Shown one piece after another: positions 8,261 through 16,960 of a stretch of DNA of 64,000 nucleotides (position 1 is its first letter; the number at the start of each line of letters is the position of its first letter). The stretch lies in contig NZ_CM001440.1 of the NCBI RefSeq assembly GCF_000244975.1, positions 2,712,325 to 2,776,324 of the forward strand, given 5' to 3'. The notes under the pieces are model-generated. The model ran no database searches, was not told the origin of the DNA, and saw only the letters and a program-made list of their open reading frames with translations. Source of the DNA: Saccharomonospora cyanea NA-134. Lineage in GTDB: Bacteria > Actinomycetota > Actinomycetes > Mycobacteriales > Pseudonocardiaceae. A program made the position numbers and the translations under genes.

Positions 8261-9505
8261 TCAACCGCTGCTCACCGCACACTGACCCCGGTCCACCTTC
8301 CTCGGCGCCTGCGACGACGGCCTCGGATCGAAGTCGAACACATCCACCGGGACATACACCGTCGCACACGAGTTCGGAATGTCCACCACACCCGACAACC
8401 GGCCCTCGATCGGCGCCGCACCCAAAAACAGATACGCCTGCTCCCGCGTGTACCCGAACGTCGTCAGGTAGTCGATCGCATGCAGGCACGCCCGCTTGTA
8501 CGCCAACTGCGAGTCCAGATACCGCTGCTCACCCGACTCCGTCACCGACAACCCCGCGAACGCCAGGAACTCCGAATACCGCGGCTCCACCCGGCCCGGG
8601 ATGAACAGCGGAGTCTCCACGTTGTACGCCTCCATCCCACCTTTGATCACATCCACGTGCAGGTCGATGTAGCCGCCCATCTCGATGGCGCCGCAGAAGG
8701 TGATCTCCCCGTCGCCCTGACTGAAATGCAGGTCACCCAACGACAACTTCGCCCCCGGCACGAACACCGGATAGAACACCCGCGAACCCCGCGACAGGTT
8801 CTTGATGTCCTGGTTCCCACCGTTCTCCCGGGGCGGCGCCGTCCTCGCCGCCTCCGCCGCCACCCGATCGAACTCCTCACCCGACAACGACCCCAGCAAC
8901 GCGTTGTGCGGCTCCGGCGGCAACGCCAACGGCGGCACCGCCGACGGATCCGTCGCGATCAGATCACCCTCACGACCGTTCCACCGCGACAGCAACTCCG
9001 CCGACGGCGCCGTCCCCATCAACCCCGGATGCGCGATCCCCACGAACGACACCCCCGGCAGATGCCGCGACGTCGCCGTCTGCCCGTGGAAATCCCACAC
9101 CGCCTTGTACGCGTCGGGAAAATGATCGGTCAGGAACCCCCCACCGTTGTCCCGCGCGAAAATCCCCGTGTACCCCCAACCCTGACCCGCCACCGGACCC
9201 TGCTCCTGCGGCACCGGACCCAGATCGAGAATGTCCACAAGCAACAAATCCCCAGGCTCGGCACCCTCCACCGCGATCGGCCCCGACAACTGGTGCACCA
9301 TCGAGAGGTCACAATCCCGCACATCGTTCGCCGAATCGTCGTTGTAGATCGTGCCGTCGAACCACTCCCGGCACTCCACCCGGAACTCGTCCCCGGGACG
9401 CACCGTCACCGCCGCAGGCACATCAGGATGCCACCGGTTGTGACCCCGCACCTCCTGCTCGGCGAACCGACGCGACTGATCGACACTGAACTTCACCTCA
9501 GGCAT
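8261..9505 (-). CDS. fmdA: Formamidase
   Basis: The 414-residue product starts at ATG 9505 and matches the FmdA_AmdA (acetamidase/formamidase) family over its full length: MPEVKFSVDQSRRFAEQEVRGHNRWHPDVP, the DGTIYND segment, HPGLMG, and the LGDLHFSQGDGEI zinc-region block. The enzyme hydrolyses formamide to formate and ammonia in the cytoplasm. It lies 27 bases behind the fmdB-type gene on the same strand, the standard fmdB-fmdA arrangement, so the pair is probably one nitrogen-scavenging operon. Confidence 0.93.
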   Translation of the reverse strand: MPEVKFSVDQSRRFAEQEVRGHNRWHPDVPAAVTVRPGDEFRVECREWFDGTIYNDDSANDVRDCDLSMVHQLSGPIAVEGAEPGDLLLVDILDLGPVPQEQGPVAGQGWGYTGIFARDNGGGFLTDHFPDAYKAVWDFHGQTATSRHLPGVSFVGIAHPGLMGTAPSAELLSRWNGREGDLIATDPSAVPPLALPPEPHNALLGSLSGEEFDRVAAEAARTAPPRENGGNQDIKNLSRGSRVFYPVFVPGAKLSLGDLHFSQGDGEITFCGAIEMGGYIDLHVDVIKGGMEAYNVETPLFIPGRVEPRYSEFLAFAGLSVTESGEQRYLDSQLAYKRACLHAIDYLTTFGYTREQAYLFLGAAPIEGRLSGVVDIPNSCATVYVPVDVFDFDPRPSSQAPRKVDRGQCAVSSG

Positions 9506-9532
9506 GGGAGAACCCCCTCACGACGTGCCAGT

Positions 9533-9814
9533 TCACGGTCGAGGCAGCCGCGCGTGCCGAGGATCCCGACTCACCCGCGCCGCCCCGGACACCGGCGGAG
9601 GCCCCGACACCACGTCAGGCTGCTCAGCACTCCGCTCGGTGCTCTCCACCGCCCGCCACACGGCGGGATCACCACGACGCACCAACGGAACGGTGAACCG
9701 GCGCGCGGCCGAAGCCCCACACCGAGGACACGAACGCCGAGGTGCGGCCTCACCCATCGGAGCCCGCACATCGAAGTCCCCGCACTCCCGACACCGATAC
9801 GAGTAGGTCACCAT
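9533..9814 (-). CDS. fmdB: FmdB-family zinc-ribbon protein
   Basis: The ATG at 9814 gives 93 residues opening with MVTYSYRCRECGDF, followed by RSCPRCGASAARRF. These two CxxC pairs form the zinc ribbon of the FmdB family, and the rest is low-complexity Pro/Ser/Arg. FmdB proteins are encoded next to formamidase and are thought to regulate it or aid its expression. The open frame extends to 9961 without family similarity, so the MVTYSYRC start is preferred. Confidence 0.87.
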   Translation of the reverse strand: MVTYSYRCRECGDFDVRAPMGEAAPRRSCPRCGASAARRFTVPLVRRGDPAVWRAVESTERSAEQPDVVSGPPPVSGAARVSRDPRHARLPRP

Positions 9815-9973
9815 GCCGCCCACCCCAATCCATGACGTCGTGGTCCCGGGTGACTTCCCCCCGATCACCCGAATAAACGACCGTGTCCGCACTTCACGCA
9901 CGCATGTCCGCAACGTGCGACGCGAACACCCGGACACAGGCTGCGGACACGACACCCACACCGGCTCGGTCCG

Positions 9974-10741
9974 TCAACGAGCCCCCACGACCACCGTCGC
10001 CTCCCGCTCCGCACACGAGCGCACCCGCGGAACCAAACCCGCCGCCTCCACCTCCGCCACCGCGGCCTCCACCTGCGCCGACCCCACCTCGAACAACACC
10101 CGACCGCCCGACCCCAACCACCGAGGCGCGACCCCGATCAACCGCCGCACGACGTCCAACCCGTCACCCCCACCGTCCAGCGCCGTCCGAGGCTCGTGCA
10201 GCCGCGCCTCGGACGGCATCCACTCCACCGCCTCACTCGGCACGTACGGCACGTTCGCCACCAGCACATCCACCCCACCCAGGAGCCCCTCCGGCAACGC
10301 CGCGTCGAAATCGCCCTCACACACCACCGCACCGGTACCTGCCAACGTCCGCCGCGCACACCGCACCGCCACCGGATCGACATCCGCCGCGAACAACCTC
10401 ACCCCGGGCACCGACGCCGCCACCACCGCCGCGATCGCCCCCGCCCCGCAGCACAGATCCACCACCACCGACCCCGCCCGCGCCAACGCCACCGCCGACT
10501 CCGCGAGAAACTCCGTGCGCCGCCGAGGCACGAACACCCCAGGCTCGACCGCCACCCGCAGCCCCCCGAACTCCGCCCACCCCAGCAGATGCTCCAACGG
10601 CACACCCTCGACCCGCCGCTCGACCAACCGCGCCAACGCCACCTCATCGGCCGCGGCGGCCACCAGCAGCCGCGCCTCCTCCTCGGCGAACACACACCCC
10701 GCCGCGCGCAACCGCTCCACCACGAGCTCGTACTCGACCAT
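9974..10741 (-). CDS. PrmC/HemK-related protein-glutamine N5-methyltransferase-like
   Basis: This 255-residue SAM-dependent methyltransferase has a small N-terminal helical domain, then VVDLCCGAGAIAAVVAA (SAM-binding motif I), LFAADVDPVAVRCARR, and ANVPYVPSE in place of the NPPY active-site motif. The NVPY variant is the hallmark of the PrmC-related subfamily of unknown substrate, distinct from the release-factor methyltransferase. It is probably not the housekeeping prmC, which usually follows prfA. It stands alone between fmdB and the recombinase gene. Confidence 0.82.
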   Translation of the reverse strand: MVEYELVVERLRAAGCVFAEEEARLLVAAAADEVALARLVERRVEGVPLEHLLGWAEFGGLRVAVEPGVFVPRRRTEFLAESAVALARAGSVVVDLCCGAGAIAAVVAASVPGVRLFAADVDPVAVRCARRTLAGTGAVVCEGDFDAALPEGLLGGVDVLVANVPYVPSEAVEWMPSEARLHEPRTALDGGGDGLDVVRRLIGVAPRWLGSGGRVLFEVGSAQVEAAVAEVEAAGLVPRVRSCAEREATVVVGAR

Positions 10742-10878
10742 CGCCGCAGCGTACGCGCCCGCCTGCCGAACGGTCCGACAACACGGAGACCACTCTCGTC
10801 ACCGGCAGGCGACGGAAGACCCGTCCCGACGGCGGCCCCGGCCGCCACCCACCCAGGGGCCACACCGCCCACGACACC

Positions 10879-11943
10879 TCACGGCTGCGCCAGGGGAGAC
10901 TCCTCGATCGCCTCCGCCGCCGCACTCATCGAGTCGTCCATGTACACCGACGTCGTCGACAGACTCGCATGCCCCGCGATCTGCGCCACCGTCGCGATGT
11001 CCACACCCGCACGCGCCAGGATCGTCAACGCCGTGTGCCGCAACGAATGCGGCGTCGCCCGCCGACCCAGAAACTCCTTCGTGTAACGCTGCACCATGCG
11101 CTGCACGTCCCTCGGCGCCAACCGCCAACCCCGGATCGACACGAACAACGCCCCCGCGGCGTCGTCGATACGGCGACGCTCCACCGGATCGTGCGCCGAC
11201 CGCGGCACCGGGGGAGAGGGCCGTTCCTCGGCGAGGTAACGCTCGATGAGCTCAGCCGTGGGTTTCGACAACGGCAGGTCACGGTCCTTACGCCCCTTGC
11301 CACGCACGTGCAGCACCGGCGTGCGCGTCTCCTCGTGCAACCGGATGTCACTCCGGTTCGCACCACACAACTCCGACACGCGCGGACCCGACTCGACGAG
11401 CAACCGCAGAATGGCCTCGTCTCGCAGACTCAGCCGCTGGTCAGCCCGCAACTGCCCGGACGAACGCGCCGACGGCGCCCCACGCAACACCAGCGCCTCG
11501 TCGAGCCGGAGCCCGACCCGCGCACCCGCCACCCGGCTCGGCGTGCGGGGCGGCGTGACCTTCAACGTCGGATCCACCTGCACGTAACCCTTGTCGGCGG
11601 CCCAGCGGAACAGCCCACGCACCGCCGCGAACCACCGCGCCAGCGAGTACGGGCCCCGACCCGGGGGAGTGGAGCCGTCCTCGGCGATCTTCAGACCCAC
11701 GCGGTAACGACGGTCGGGCGCCTTGGCCAACCTGGTCAACGCGATCTCCAGATCGTCGGCCTCGATGGAGTCCAGGTCGGTGTCCGGGCCCAGGAGAGTG
11801 GTGAACTCGGTGAGGTCGCGGCGATAGGACGTCAGCGTGGCGGCGCTGAGTTGCGAGCGGATCACACGCCGTTCGAGGATCTCCAGGTATTCCAGTGTCG
11901 CGTCACGTACGGTGACGTCGGACAGCCGTTCCGGTTTCGCCAC
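10879..11943 (-). CDS. Tyrosine recombinase/integrase, XerC-like
   Basis: The product has an N-terminal SAM-like core-binding domain (TLEYLEILERRVIRSQLSAATL, a four-helix arm-binding fold) and a C-terminal catalytic domain with the complete pentad: R in SGPRVSELC, K in GKGRKDR, HSLRH, H in GHASLSTT and the nucleophile Y in SVYMDD. I chose GTG 11943 (VAKPERLSD) because conservation begins there; an ATG at 11994 would add 17 residues. No attachment-site repeats were found beside it. It may be a chromosomal Xer-type enzyme or the relic of an integrated element. Confidence 0.85.
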   Translation of the reverse strand: MAKPERLSDVTVRDATLEYLEILERRVIRSQLSAATLTSYRRDLTEFTTLLGPDTDLDSIEADDLEIALTRLAKAPDRRYRVGLKIAEDGSTPPGRGPYSLARWFAAVRGLFRWAADKGYVQVDPTLKVTPPRTPSRVAGARVGLRLDEALVLRGAPSARSSGQLRADQRLSLRDEAILRLLVESGPRVSELCGANRSDIRLHEETRTPVLHVRGKGRKDRDLPLSKPTAELIERYLAEERPSPPVPRSAHDPVERRRIDDAAGALFVSIRGWRLAPRDVQRMVQRYTKEFLGRRATPHSLRHTALTILARAGVDIATVAQIAGHASLSTTSVYMDDSMSAAAEAIEESPLAQP

Positions 11944-12173
11944 GTCAAGATCATACCCAAGTCGTGGAATGCACAATACACGACATGGATTCACATTCCG
12001 GGTGCGCGGCAGAGGAACAGTGCGAGAAGGGGACCCCGCGCGAACATTCGTTCATGATCAGGTGGCTCGGCGTCCACGGTCGTGCCACCACGCCGTCGAT
12101 CCACTCGGCGACGATCCCGGAAGTCCCGGTACCGATCCGACGCGGATCGCACGCCCTGAGGAAGGAACCCTTC

Positions 12174-13577
12174 ATGCTGCGCAAAGCGCGGAGCCTCGTC
12201 CCGGCAGCACTGCTGCTCCTGACCATGCCGTTCGTGGCCCCGGCCGCCCACGCGGAGCGGGCACCGAAGTGGTCGCAGCTCGTGGCCACGCTGCACGACC
12301 ACAGCGCCGATGCGCCCCTGATGATCGCCGCCCACCGGGCCCAGTGGCGACAGGCCCCGGAGAACTCGATCGCCGCCATCGAGGCCGCGATCGCCGACGG
12401 CGCCGAGATCGTCGAACTCGACATCATGCGCACCAAGGACGGCCACCTGGTGCTGATGCACGACACCACCGTGGACCGGACCACGAACGGCACCGGCGCC
12501 GTCGCCGACCTCACCCTCGCGCAGATCAAGAACCTGCGCCTCAAGAAGGGACTCGGAGGCGCCCAGGCCCCACTCACCGACCACCGCGTGCCCACCCTCG
12601 AGGAGGCGCTCGAAGTCCTGCGTGGCCGCGCGTTCGTCAACCTCGACAAGGGCTGGACGATCCGCGAGGACATCTACCGCGTCCTCGCGAGGACCGACAC
12701 CGTCGACCACGGTCTGTTCAAGAGCAGCGCACCGGTCGCCGAGGTGGACACGTTCAGAAAGGCACACCCCGACGCGCTCTACATGCACGTGGTCGGCGAC
12801 GCGAACGCCGCAAGCATCGGTGCCTTCGCCGAGGACCCCGTCGCCTACGAGATCACCTTCGACGAGGTCACCGACGCGCAGGTGCAGCCCGAGGCACTCG
12901 CCGAGGTCCGACGTACCAGCCGCGTCTGGATCAACTCGATGTGGGAGTCGCTTGCCGCGGGCATGACCGACGAGTCGTCGCTGCGGGACGAGGACCTGGG
13001 CTGGAAGCGACTCGTGGACGAGTTCGGCGCGAGCATGATCCAGACCGACAACATCGAGGCGCTCGACTACTGGCGCGACGGCGGGAACCTGGACCGGTAC
13101 GGGTTCCTGCCCGGCAGGGACCGCACGATCCGCATCCAGGGCGAGGACTACGTCACCGGCGGCGAGGGCGTCGCCTACCACGACACCGACCCCAACCGCT
13201 GCACGATCATGCGGCTCGACGAGGGGGTCGACATCTGCTCCAACCGCGGTGCCGTCGGGGTCAACTGGATCCGTGGTGGCGAGTGGATCCGCTACCAGGT
13301 GGAGGTTCCGAAGACGGGGCGGTACCGGGTCTCGGCGCGGGTGTCGTCACCGTATTCGCCGGCGGGCACGGTGGTTCTGGAGTGGGACGGCAAGGCGGGG
13401 GTCCCGCACGAGATCGGCAACACCACCCACCACGGTGCTTTCGAGCTCCAGCCGCTGGAGACGCGGCACCTGCGGGCCGGGACTCACGATCTGGTGGTCC
13501 GCATGCCCGAGGGCTTCCAGAACTTCAACATCGACTACCTCCAGCTCGACCGTGGTGTCCGGCCCGTCGGTCGATAG
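12174..13577 (+). CDS. Secreted GDPD-domain enzyme with C-terminal CBM6-like module
   Basis: The ATG at 12174, after GAGGAAGG, gives 467 residues. A signal peptide (LVPAALLLLTMPFVAPAAHA) ends near residue 26. The phosphodiesterase domain shows IAAHRAQWRQAPENS, EIVELDIM and LVLMHDTTVDRTTNGTG; the usual HRG is HRA here. The last ~130 residues (IRIQGEDYVTGGEGVAYHD to FNFNIDYLQLDR) look like a beta-sandwich of the CBM6/galactose-binding type with the WIRGGEWIRYQVEVP core. The fusion suggests extracellular hydrolysis of glycerophosphodiester-containing wall polymers such as teichoic acids, anchored by the lectin-like module. Confidence 0.87.
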   Translation: MLRKARSLVPAALLLLTMPFVAPAAHAERAPKWSQLVATLHDHSADAPLMIAAHRAQWRQAPENSIAAIEAAIADGAEIVELDIMRTKDGHLVLMHDTTVDRTTNGTGAVADLTLAQIKNLRLKKGLGGAQAPLTDHRVPTLEEALEVLRGRAFVNLDKGWTIREDIYRVLARTDTVDHGLFKSSAPVAEVDTFRKAHPDALYMHVVGDANAASIGAFAEDPVAYEITFDEVTDAQVQPEALAEVRRTSRVWINSMWESLAAGMTDESSLRDEDLGWKRLVDEFGASMIQTDNIEALDYWRDGGNLDRYGFLPGRDRTIRIQGEDYVTGGEGVAYHDTDPNRCTIMRLDEGVDICSNRGAVGVNWIRGGEWIRYQVEVPKTGRYRVSARVSSPYSPAGTVVLEWDGKAGVPHEIGNTTHHGAFELQPLETRHLRAGTHDLVVRMPEGFQNFNIDYLQLDRGVRPVGR

Positions 13578-13696
13578 CCTGACGCGTTCCGGTCGCGTGT
13601 CCGCCCGTACCGAGGCGGGTGGGCGCGCGGCTGCCCGGGTTCCGCCTGGCCTGGCGGAGGGGAGCACTCGGTGGGCACGCGCGAACTCTACTTAAC

Positions 13697-13710
13697 ATAA
13701 TGTACATTAT
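13697..13710. promoter_or_regulatory. AT-rich perfect palindrome between convergent genes
   Basis: ATAATGTACATTAT is a perfect 14-bp palindrome in an otherwise very GC-rich 201-bp spacer and is followed within a few bases by a run of T. Base composition and symmetry fit a protein-binding site better than a GC-rich hairpin, although a terminator role at this convergent junction is possible. Confidence 0.5.
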
Positions 13711-13778
13711 CGGCTTTTTCTGACGGGGCGGGACAGTGCGGTGAACGTCGCTCGTTTCGCCTGGTCCGTGCGGTCGGT

Positions 13779-14177
13779 TCAGCGCAGTCGTTCGAGTTCG
13801 TGTGCCGTGCGTGCGAGTTCGTTCGCCAGTTCCCGCAGCTCCTCCGGGTCGGCGCCTTCTCGTGCCGCGGTCGCCACGTCCTCCGCCGCGCACCGCAGCT
13901 GGAACAGCCGGTCCTGCAGTGCCGCGACCTCGGTGGTCGACAGGATCACCGCGTCCGTGGGCAGTCCGCTGCGCTCCACGGCCGAACGCCGTTCGTACGC
14001 GCGCTGGCGGCAGGCGTGGCCGCAGTATCGGCGTCGGCGGCCGACCGTGCTCGACCGGTCGATGCGGCGCCCACACCAGCCGCAGTGCTCCGGCGCTGAC
14101 GCGCGCCGCGCCACGGCCATCGTTTCGTCACGTGACGTTTCGCTGGTGGCGTGCTGGGCTGCGTGGTTGTCGTTCAT
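13779..14177 (-). CDS. Small cysteine-motif protein with C-terminal helix
   Basis: This 132-residue product has a central putative zinc-binding segment (HCGWCGRRIDRSS, then YCGHACRQRAYERR; CxxC plus CxxxC) and a long amphipathic C-terminal helix (LQDRLFQLRCAAEDVATAAREGADPEELRELANELARTA by position about 85-125). A second Met at residue 20 could be the start. The CRQRAYxRR signature recurs in short uncharacterised actinobacterial proteins; nucleic-acid binding is a guess from the basic zinc-knuckle-like part. Confidence 0.65.
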   Translation of the reverse strand: MNDNHAAQHATSETSRDETMAVARRASAPEHCGWCGRRIDRSSTVGRRRRYCGHACRQRAYERRSAVERSGLPTDAVILSTTEVAALQDRLFQLRCAAEDVATAAREGADPEELRELANELARTAHELERLR

Positions 14178-14245
14178 CTCGCGCGACCTTAGCTGTTCGT
14201 CACGTACTCATGCCGCGGCCACGCCGCGGAGGCAGACTGGTGTCC

Positions 14246-15028
14246 ATGACAGCCGTGCACCCCTATCTCGAAGCCCCGCCGCCGCGTGCCTTCGCCCATC
14301 GTGGTTGGCACGTGGGTGATCTGGCGGGGATGGAGAACTCGCTGTCCGCGTTCCGGCGTGCTGTGGCCGAGGGCTACCGCTATGTCGAGACGGACGTGCA
14401 CGCCACCGCCGACGGCACGGTGGTGATCCACCATGATCCGACTCTCGACCGCACCACCGATCGGGCGGGCGCGATCCTGCGGCAGCCGTGGAACGTCGTT
14501 CGGCACGCGAAGATCGATGGGCGTGAGCCGGTGTCGCGTTTGGAGGACGTCCTGGAGGAGTTGCCGGACGTGTTCTTCAACATCGACGTCAAGTCGGACG
14601 CAGCTGTGGAGCCGTTCGTGCGGGTGGTGCGGCGGCAGCGGGCGTTCGACCGGGTGGCGGCGGCGGCGTTTTCGGAGACGCGGTTGGCCCGGCTGCGCAA
14701 GCTGGCGGGTCCTCGCCTGCTGACGTCGCTGGGTCCTCGGTCGGCGGCGTTGTTGCGGGCGGACGGTTGGTTGCCGTTTCTGCGTCTCGGTTCGTTCAGC
14801 CGGGGTGTGCTGGCGCAGGTGCCGTTGCGCCGGGGGCCGGTGACGGTGGTCGACAAGGCGTTCATCGCGGCGGCTCACCGGCTGGGTGTCGAGGTGCACA
14901 CCTGGACGATCAACGACAAGGAGCGGATGCGTTCGCTGCTCGATCTGGGTGTGCACGGGATCGTCACCGATCGGCCGGACCTGCTGCGGGAGTTGCTGAT
15001 CGAGCGGGGCAGCTGGCCGTCGGTGTGA
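14246..15028 (+). CDS. Glycerophosphodiester phosphodiesterase
   Basis: The ATG at 14246 gives 260 residues without a signal peptide. Motifs: FAHRGWHVGDLAGMENS (catalytic HR and EN), YVETDVHATADGTVVIHHDPTLDRTT (metal-binding E and D, second His), FFNIDVKS, VEVHTWTIND and GIVTDRPD. This is the complete, standard cytosolic actinobacterial GDPD, closer to textbook than the genes at 600 and 12174. It should release glycerol-3-phosphate from phospholipid-derived glycerophosphodiesters. A strong hairpin terminator follows. Confidence 0.92.
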   Translation: MTAVHPYLEAPPPRAFAHRGWHVGDLAGMENSLSAFRRAVAEGYRYVETDVHATADGTVVIHHDPTLDRTTDRAGAILRQPWNVVRHAKIDGREPVSRLEDVLEELPDVFFNIDVKSDAAVEPFVRVVRRQRAFDRVAAAAFSETRLARLRKLAGPRLLTSLGPRSAALLRADGWLPFLRLGSFSRGVLAQVPLRRGPVTVVDKAFIAAAHRLGVEVHTWTINDKERMRSLLDLGVHGIVTDRPDLLRELLIERGSWPSV

Positions 15029-15061
15029 TGCCGCTCCCCTCCCCTGTCGTTCGGGGTGGGC

Positions 15062-15101
15062 GGTCTGTGCCCGCCGAGTCGCCCGCCGGCGGGCACAGAC
15101 C
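15062..15101. terminator. Bidirectional hairpin terminator
   Basis: GGTCTGTGCCCGCC (15062-15075) pairs perfectly with 15088-15101 across a 12-base loop, midway between the convergent GDPD gene and the Pycsar-like effector gene. Confidence 0.8.
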
Positions 15102-15121
15102 ACGTGTCACCTCTTTTCACC

Positions 15122-15631
15122 TCACTGCTGGTACAGCATGTCGATCAGCACGGCTGCGCCGATCAGTACAAGTGAGCCGCCGAGCAGGTCGACCGCCCGG
15201 GCGATGAGGCGGTACTTGCGGGTGACGAGGACGGACAGCGCGACGAGCTGGTGGCACCGTTCGTCCTCGGTGGCCGTGGTGGCCAGGTGTTCCCGCAGTG
15301 CGTCCGGTTGGTCGACGTAGTGTGCGTAGCGGGCGAAGTAGCCGCTGCCGTTGTCCTTCGAGCGGGTGGCGCCGCTCGGGCGGACGCCGATCAGCAGGTG
15401 GGTGAGGCTGGCTGCCAGGAGGGCGATCCCTGTCCAGGCCATCCATTCCACGCCGTTCCACAGGGACGACAGTCCGGACTTGCCTGCGAAGCCGGCGATG
15501 AGGCCGGCGGCGATGACGGAGAACAGGGTGAGCAGGGTCGCTGCTTTCTGGTCCGTGCGTCCCAGCTCGGTGCGTACTTCTGACAGTGCCGATTCGACGC
15601 TCCAGGGTGTCCGCGGCTCACTGATCGTCAT
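15122..15631 (-). CDS. Pycsar-type transmembrane effector (PycTM-like)
   Basis: This 169-residue protein starts at ATG 15631 (a GTG at 15640 is possible) and overlaps the end of the cyclase gene by 14 bases. A first amphipathic helix ending in TDQKAATLLTLFSVIAAGLIA runs into transmembrane helix 1. WMAWTGIALLAASLTHLLIGV is helix 2, and LLGGSLVLIGAAVLIDML near the C-terminus is helix 3. The short soluble part between helices 2 and 3 is where Pycsar effectors read the cyclic nucleotide. In the known system such proteins breach the membrane when a phage-triggered cCMP or cUMP signal appears. Assignment rests on the xDxKAxxLL helix, topology, size and cyclase partner. Confidence 0.75.
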   Translation of the reverse strand: MTISEPRTPWSVESALSEVRTELGRTDQKAATLLTLFSVIAAGLIAGFAGKSGLSSLWNGVEWMAWTGIALLAASLTHLLIGVRPSGATRSKDNGSGYFARYAHYVDQPDALREHLATTATEDERCHQLVALSVLVTRKYRLIARAVDLLGGSLVLIGAAVLIDMLYQQ

Positions 15632-16766
15632 CCGCACCACCCGTGGTCTGGGGTTCGTCGGCGATTCGGGCGGAGATTCCCTTGTGGTTACGGCTTGCCT
15701 CCACCGTCACCGTGTCTCCGGGGCGGTGTTTCACCGTGTCGTCGCCGAGGTAGAGGAAGAGGCTCTGCTGGTTGCCCAGCGAGTCGCGGACGTCGACGAA
15801 TCCGTATCCCTTGTGCGCGAAGATGCGCTGGAAGGTGGCACGCACGTGGTGTCCTTCCTGGATGGCGCAGCCGGCGACGGGGCGGCCGCCGTCTTTGAAC
15901 GGCGGCCGCAGGACGAACCTGACCGAGCGTCCCTCGACGAGGTCTTCGCCGCTGGCGACGTGGCGGCGGTCGAGGTAGTAGTCCCCGTCCGAGACTGTGG
16001 AGATGAAGCCTCTCCCCTGCTCGGGGTCCCATTTCCTGACCACGCCTTCGCAGAAGTCGTTGGGGCGTGTGGAGGTTTGGTGGTTCGTCTGTGTCTTGGT
16101 GCGTTCGCTGATCTCGTCGACGAGCGCGTTGGTGGCCCCGAAGGGCTTTCCGCGCCAGATGACTTCCCGGTACTTGATCGGCTTGGAGAATCCCTTGAGT
16201 TCGACGCGCCATTCCTCGGAGAGATAGTCGTCCGGGGAGTAGTCGTGAGCGATGCCCATTCGGGAGGAGACCTTACTCATGTTCGCGGACGCGACGGTGG
16301 CGCTGTCCACCCAGATGGCTTGGGGTGCGGCGGCGGAGCAGAGCCGTGCGGCGAGGTCGACCACGGAGCCGACGTAGTCGAGGCCCCCGCCGGGCGCCTT
16401 GTATTCGACGACTCGCCCGGTGGCGATTCCGACGGTGGCGAGACAGTCGTTGAGAACTCCTTGGGAGTTCGCGAAGCGCAGCTTTTCCTGGATGCGGATG
16501 GCGGAGCAGATCGCCTCCGCGGCGTTTTCTCCGTCGAAGGCGACCAGGGTGCCGTCACCGAGGTACTTGACCACCGTTCCGCCGTGCTCGGTGGTGGCTT
16601 CCGTGGTGATGTCCAGGAATTTCCCGATGGTGGGAAGCCAGCCGACCTCTCCCGATCGGTCTTTCATCTCCGTGGATCCGGCGAGGTCGGCGAACAGGAT
16701 GACCTTGGTGGGTCGGTCGGTGCTTCCGAGTGCTTCCTGGAAGAGCGTGAAGTGGTCGGTGGACAT
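15618..16766 (-). CDS. Class III nucleotide cyclase with two cold-shock-like domains (PycC-like)
   Basis: The ATG at 16766 follows GGGGGA and gives 382 residues. Residues about 20-205 form a class III cyclase homology domain with both metal aspartates (FADLAGST, D27; YLGDGTLVAF, D71). The transition-state region reads YVGSVVDLAARL, with Asp137 where adenylyl cyclases have Asn. Residues 239-303 (EGVVRKWDPEQGRGFIS) and 307-369 (RATFQRIFAHKGYGFVDV, KGISARI) look like two cold-shock/OB folds. It probably makes a cyclic nucleotide for the overlapping membrane effector. A pyrimidine product is inferred from the Pycsar arrangement, not visible in the sequence. An upstream start at 16871 is possible but lacks similarity. 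Confidence 0.8.
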   Translation of the reverse strand: MSTDHFTLFQEALGSTDRPTKVILFADLAGSTEMKDRSGEVGWLPTIGKFLDITTEATTEHGGTVVKYLGDGTLVAFDGENAAEAICSAIRIQEKLRFANSQGVLNDCLATVGIATGRVVEYKAPGGGLDYVGSVVDLAARLCSAAAPQAIWVDSATVASANMSKVSSRMGIAHDYSPDDYLSEEWRVELKGFSKPIKYREVIWRGKPFGATNALVDEISERTKTQTNHQTSTRPNDFCEGVVRKWDPEQGRGFISTVSDGDYYLDRRHVASGEDLVEGRSVRFVLRPPFKDGGRPVAGCAIQEGHHVRATFQRIFAHKGYGFVDVRDSLGNQQSLFLYLGDDTVKHRPGDTVTVEASRNHKGISARIADEPQTTGGADDDQ

Positions 16767-16960
16767 GACGTTTCCCCCATTTCCGAAATAACTTCTACGG
16801 TTCCCGGACGTGCGCGATGTTTGGCGCCTTCCGGTGTTTTCCAGTTTCTTCAGGAGGGCTTGTCCGGGCAATGTTTTGGTTTACCCGGTCGGCGGCAAAG
16901 TTTTGTATCGCGGGATGGGAATGTTTGTCTTTCGGGTGAGAGTCGGGATGAACCATAATC

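Noticed and set aside
10879..11943. Reading the XerC-like gene as the integrase of an element ending nearby
   Set aside because: No direct-repeat attachment sites, tRNA gene or excision/replication genes lie beside it, so an integrated element could not be supported.
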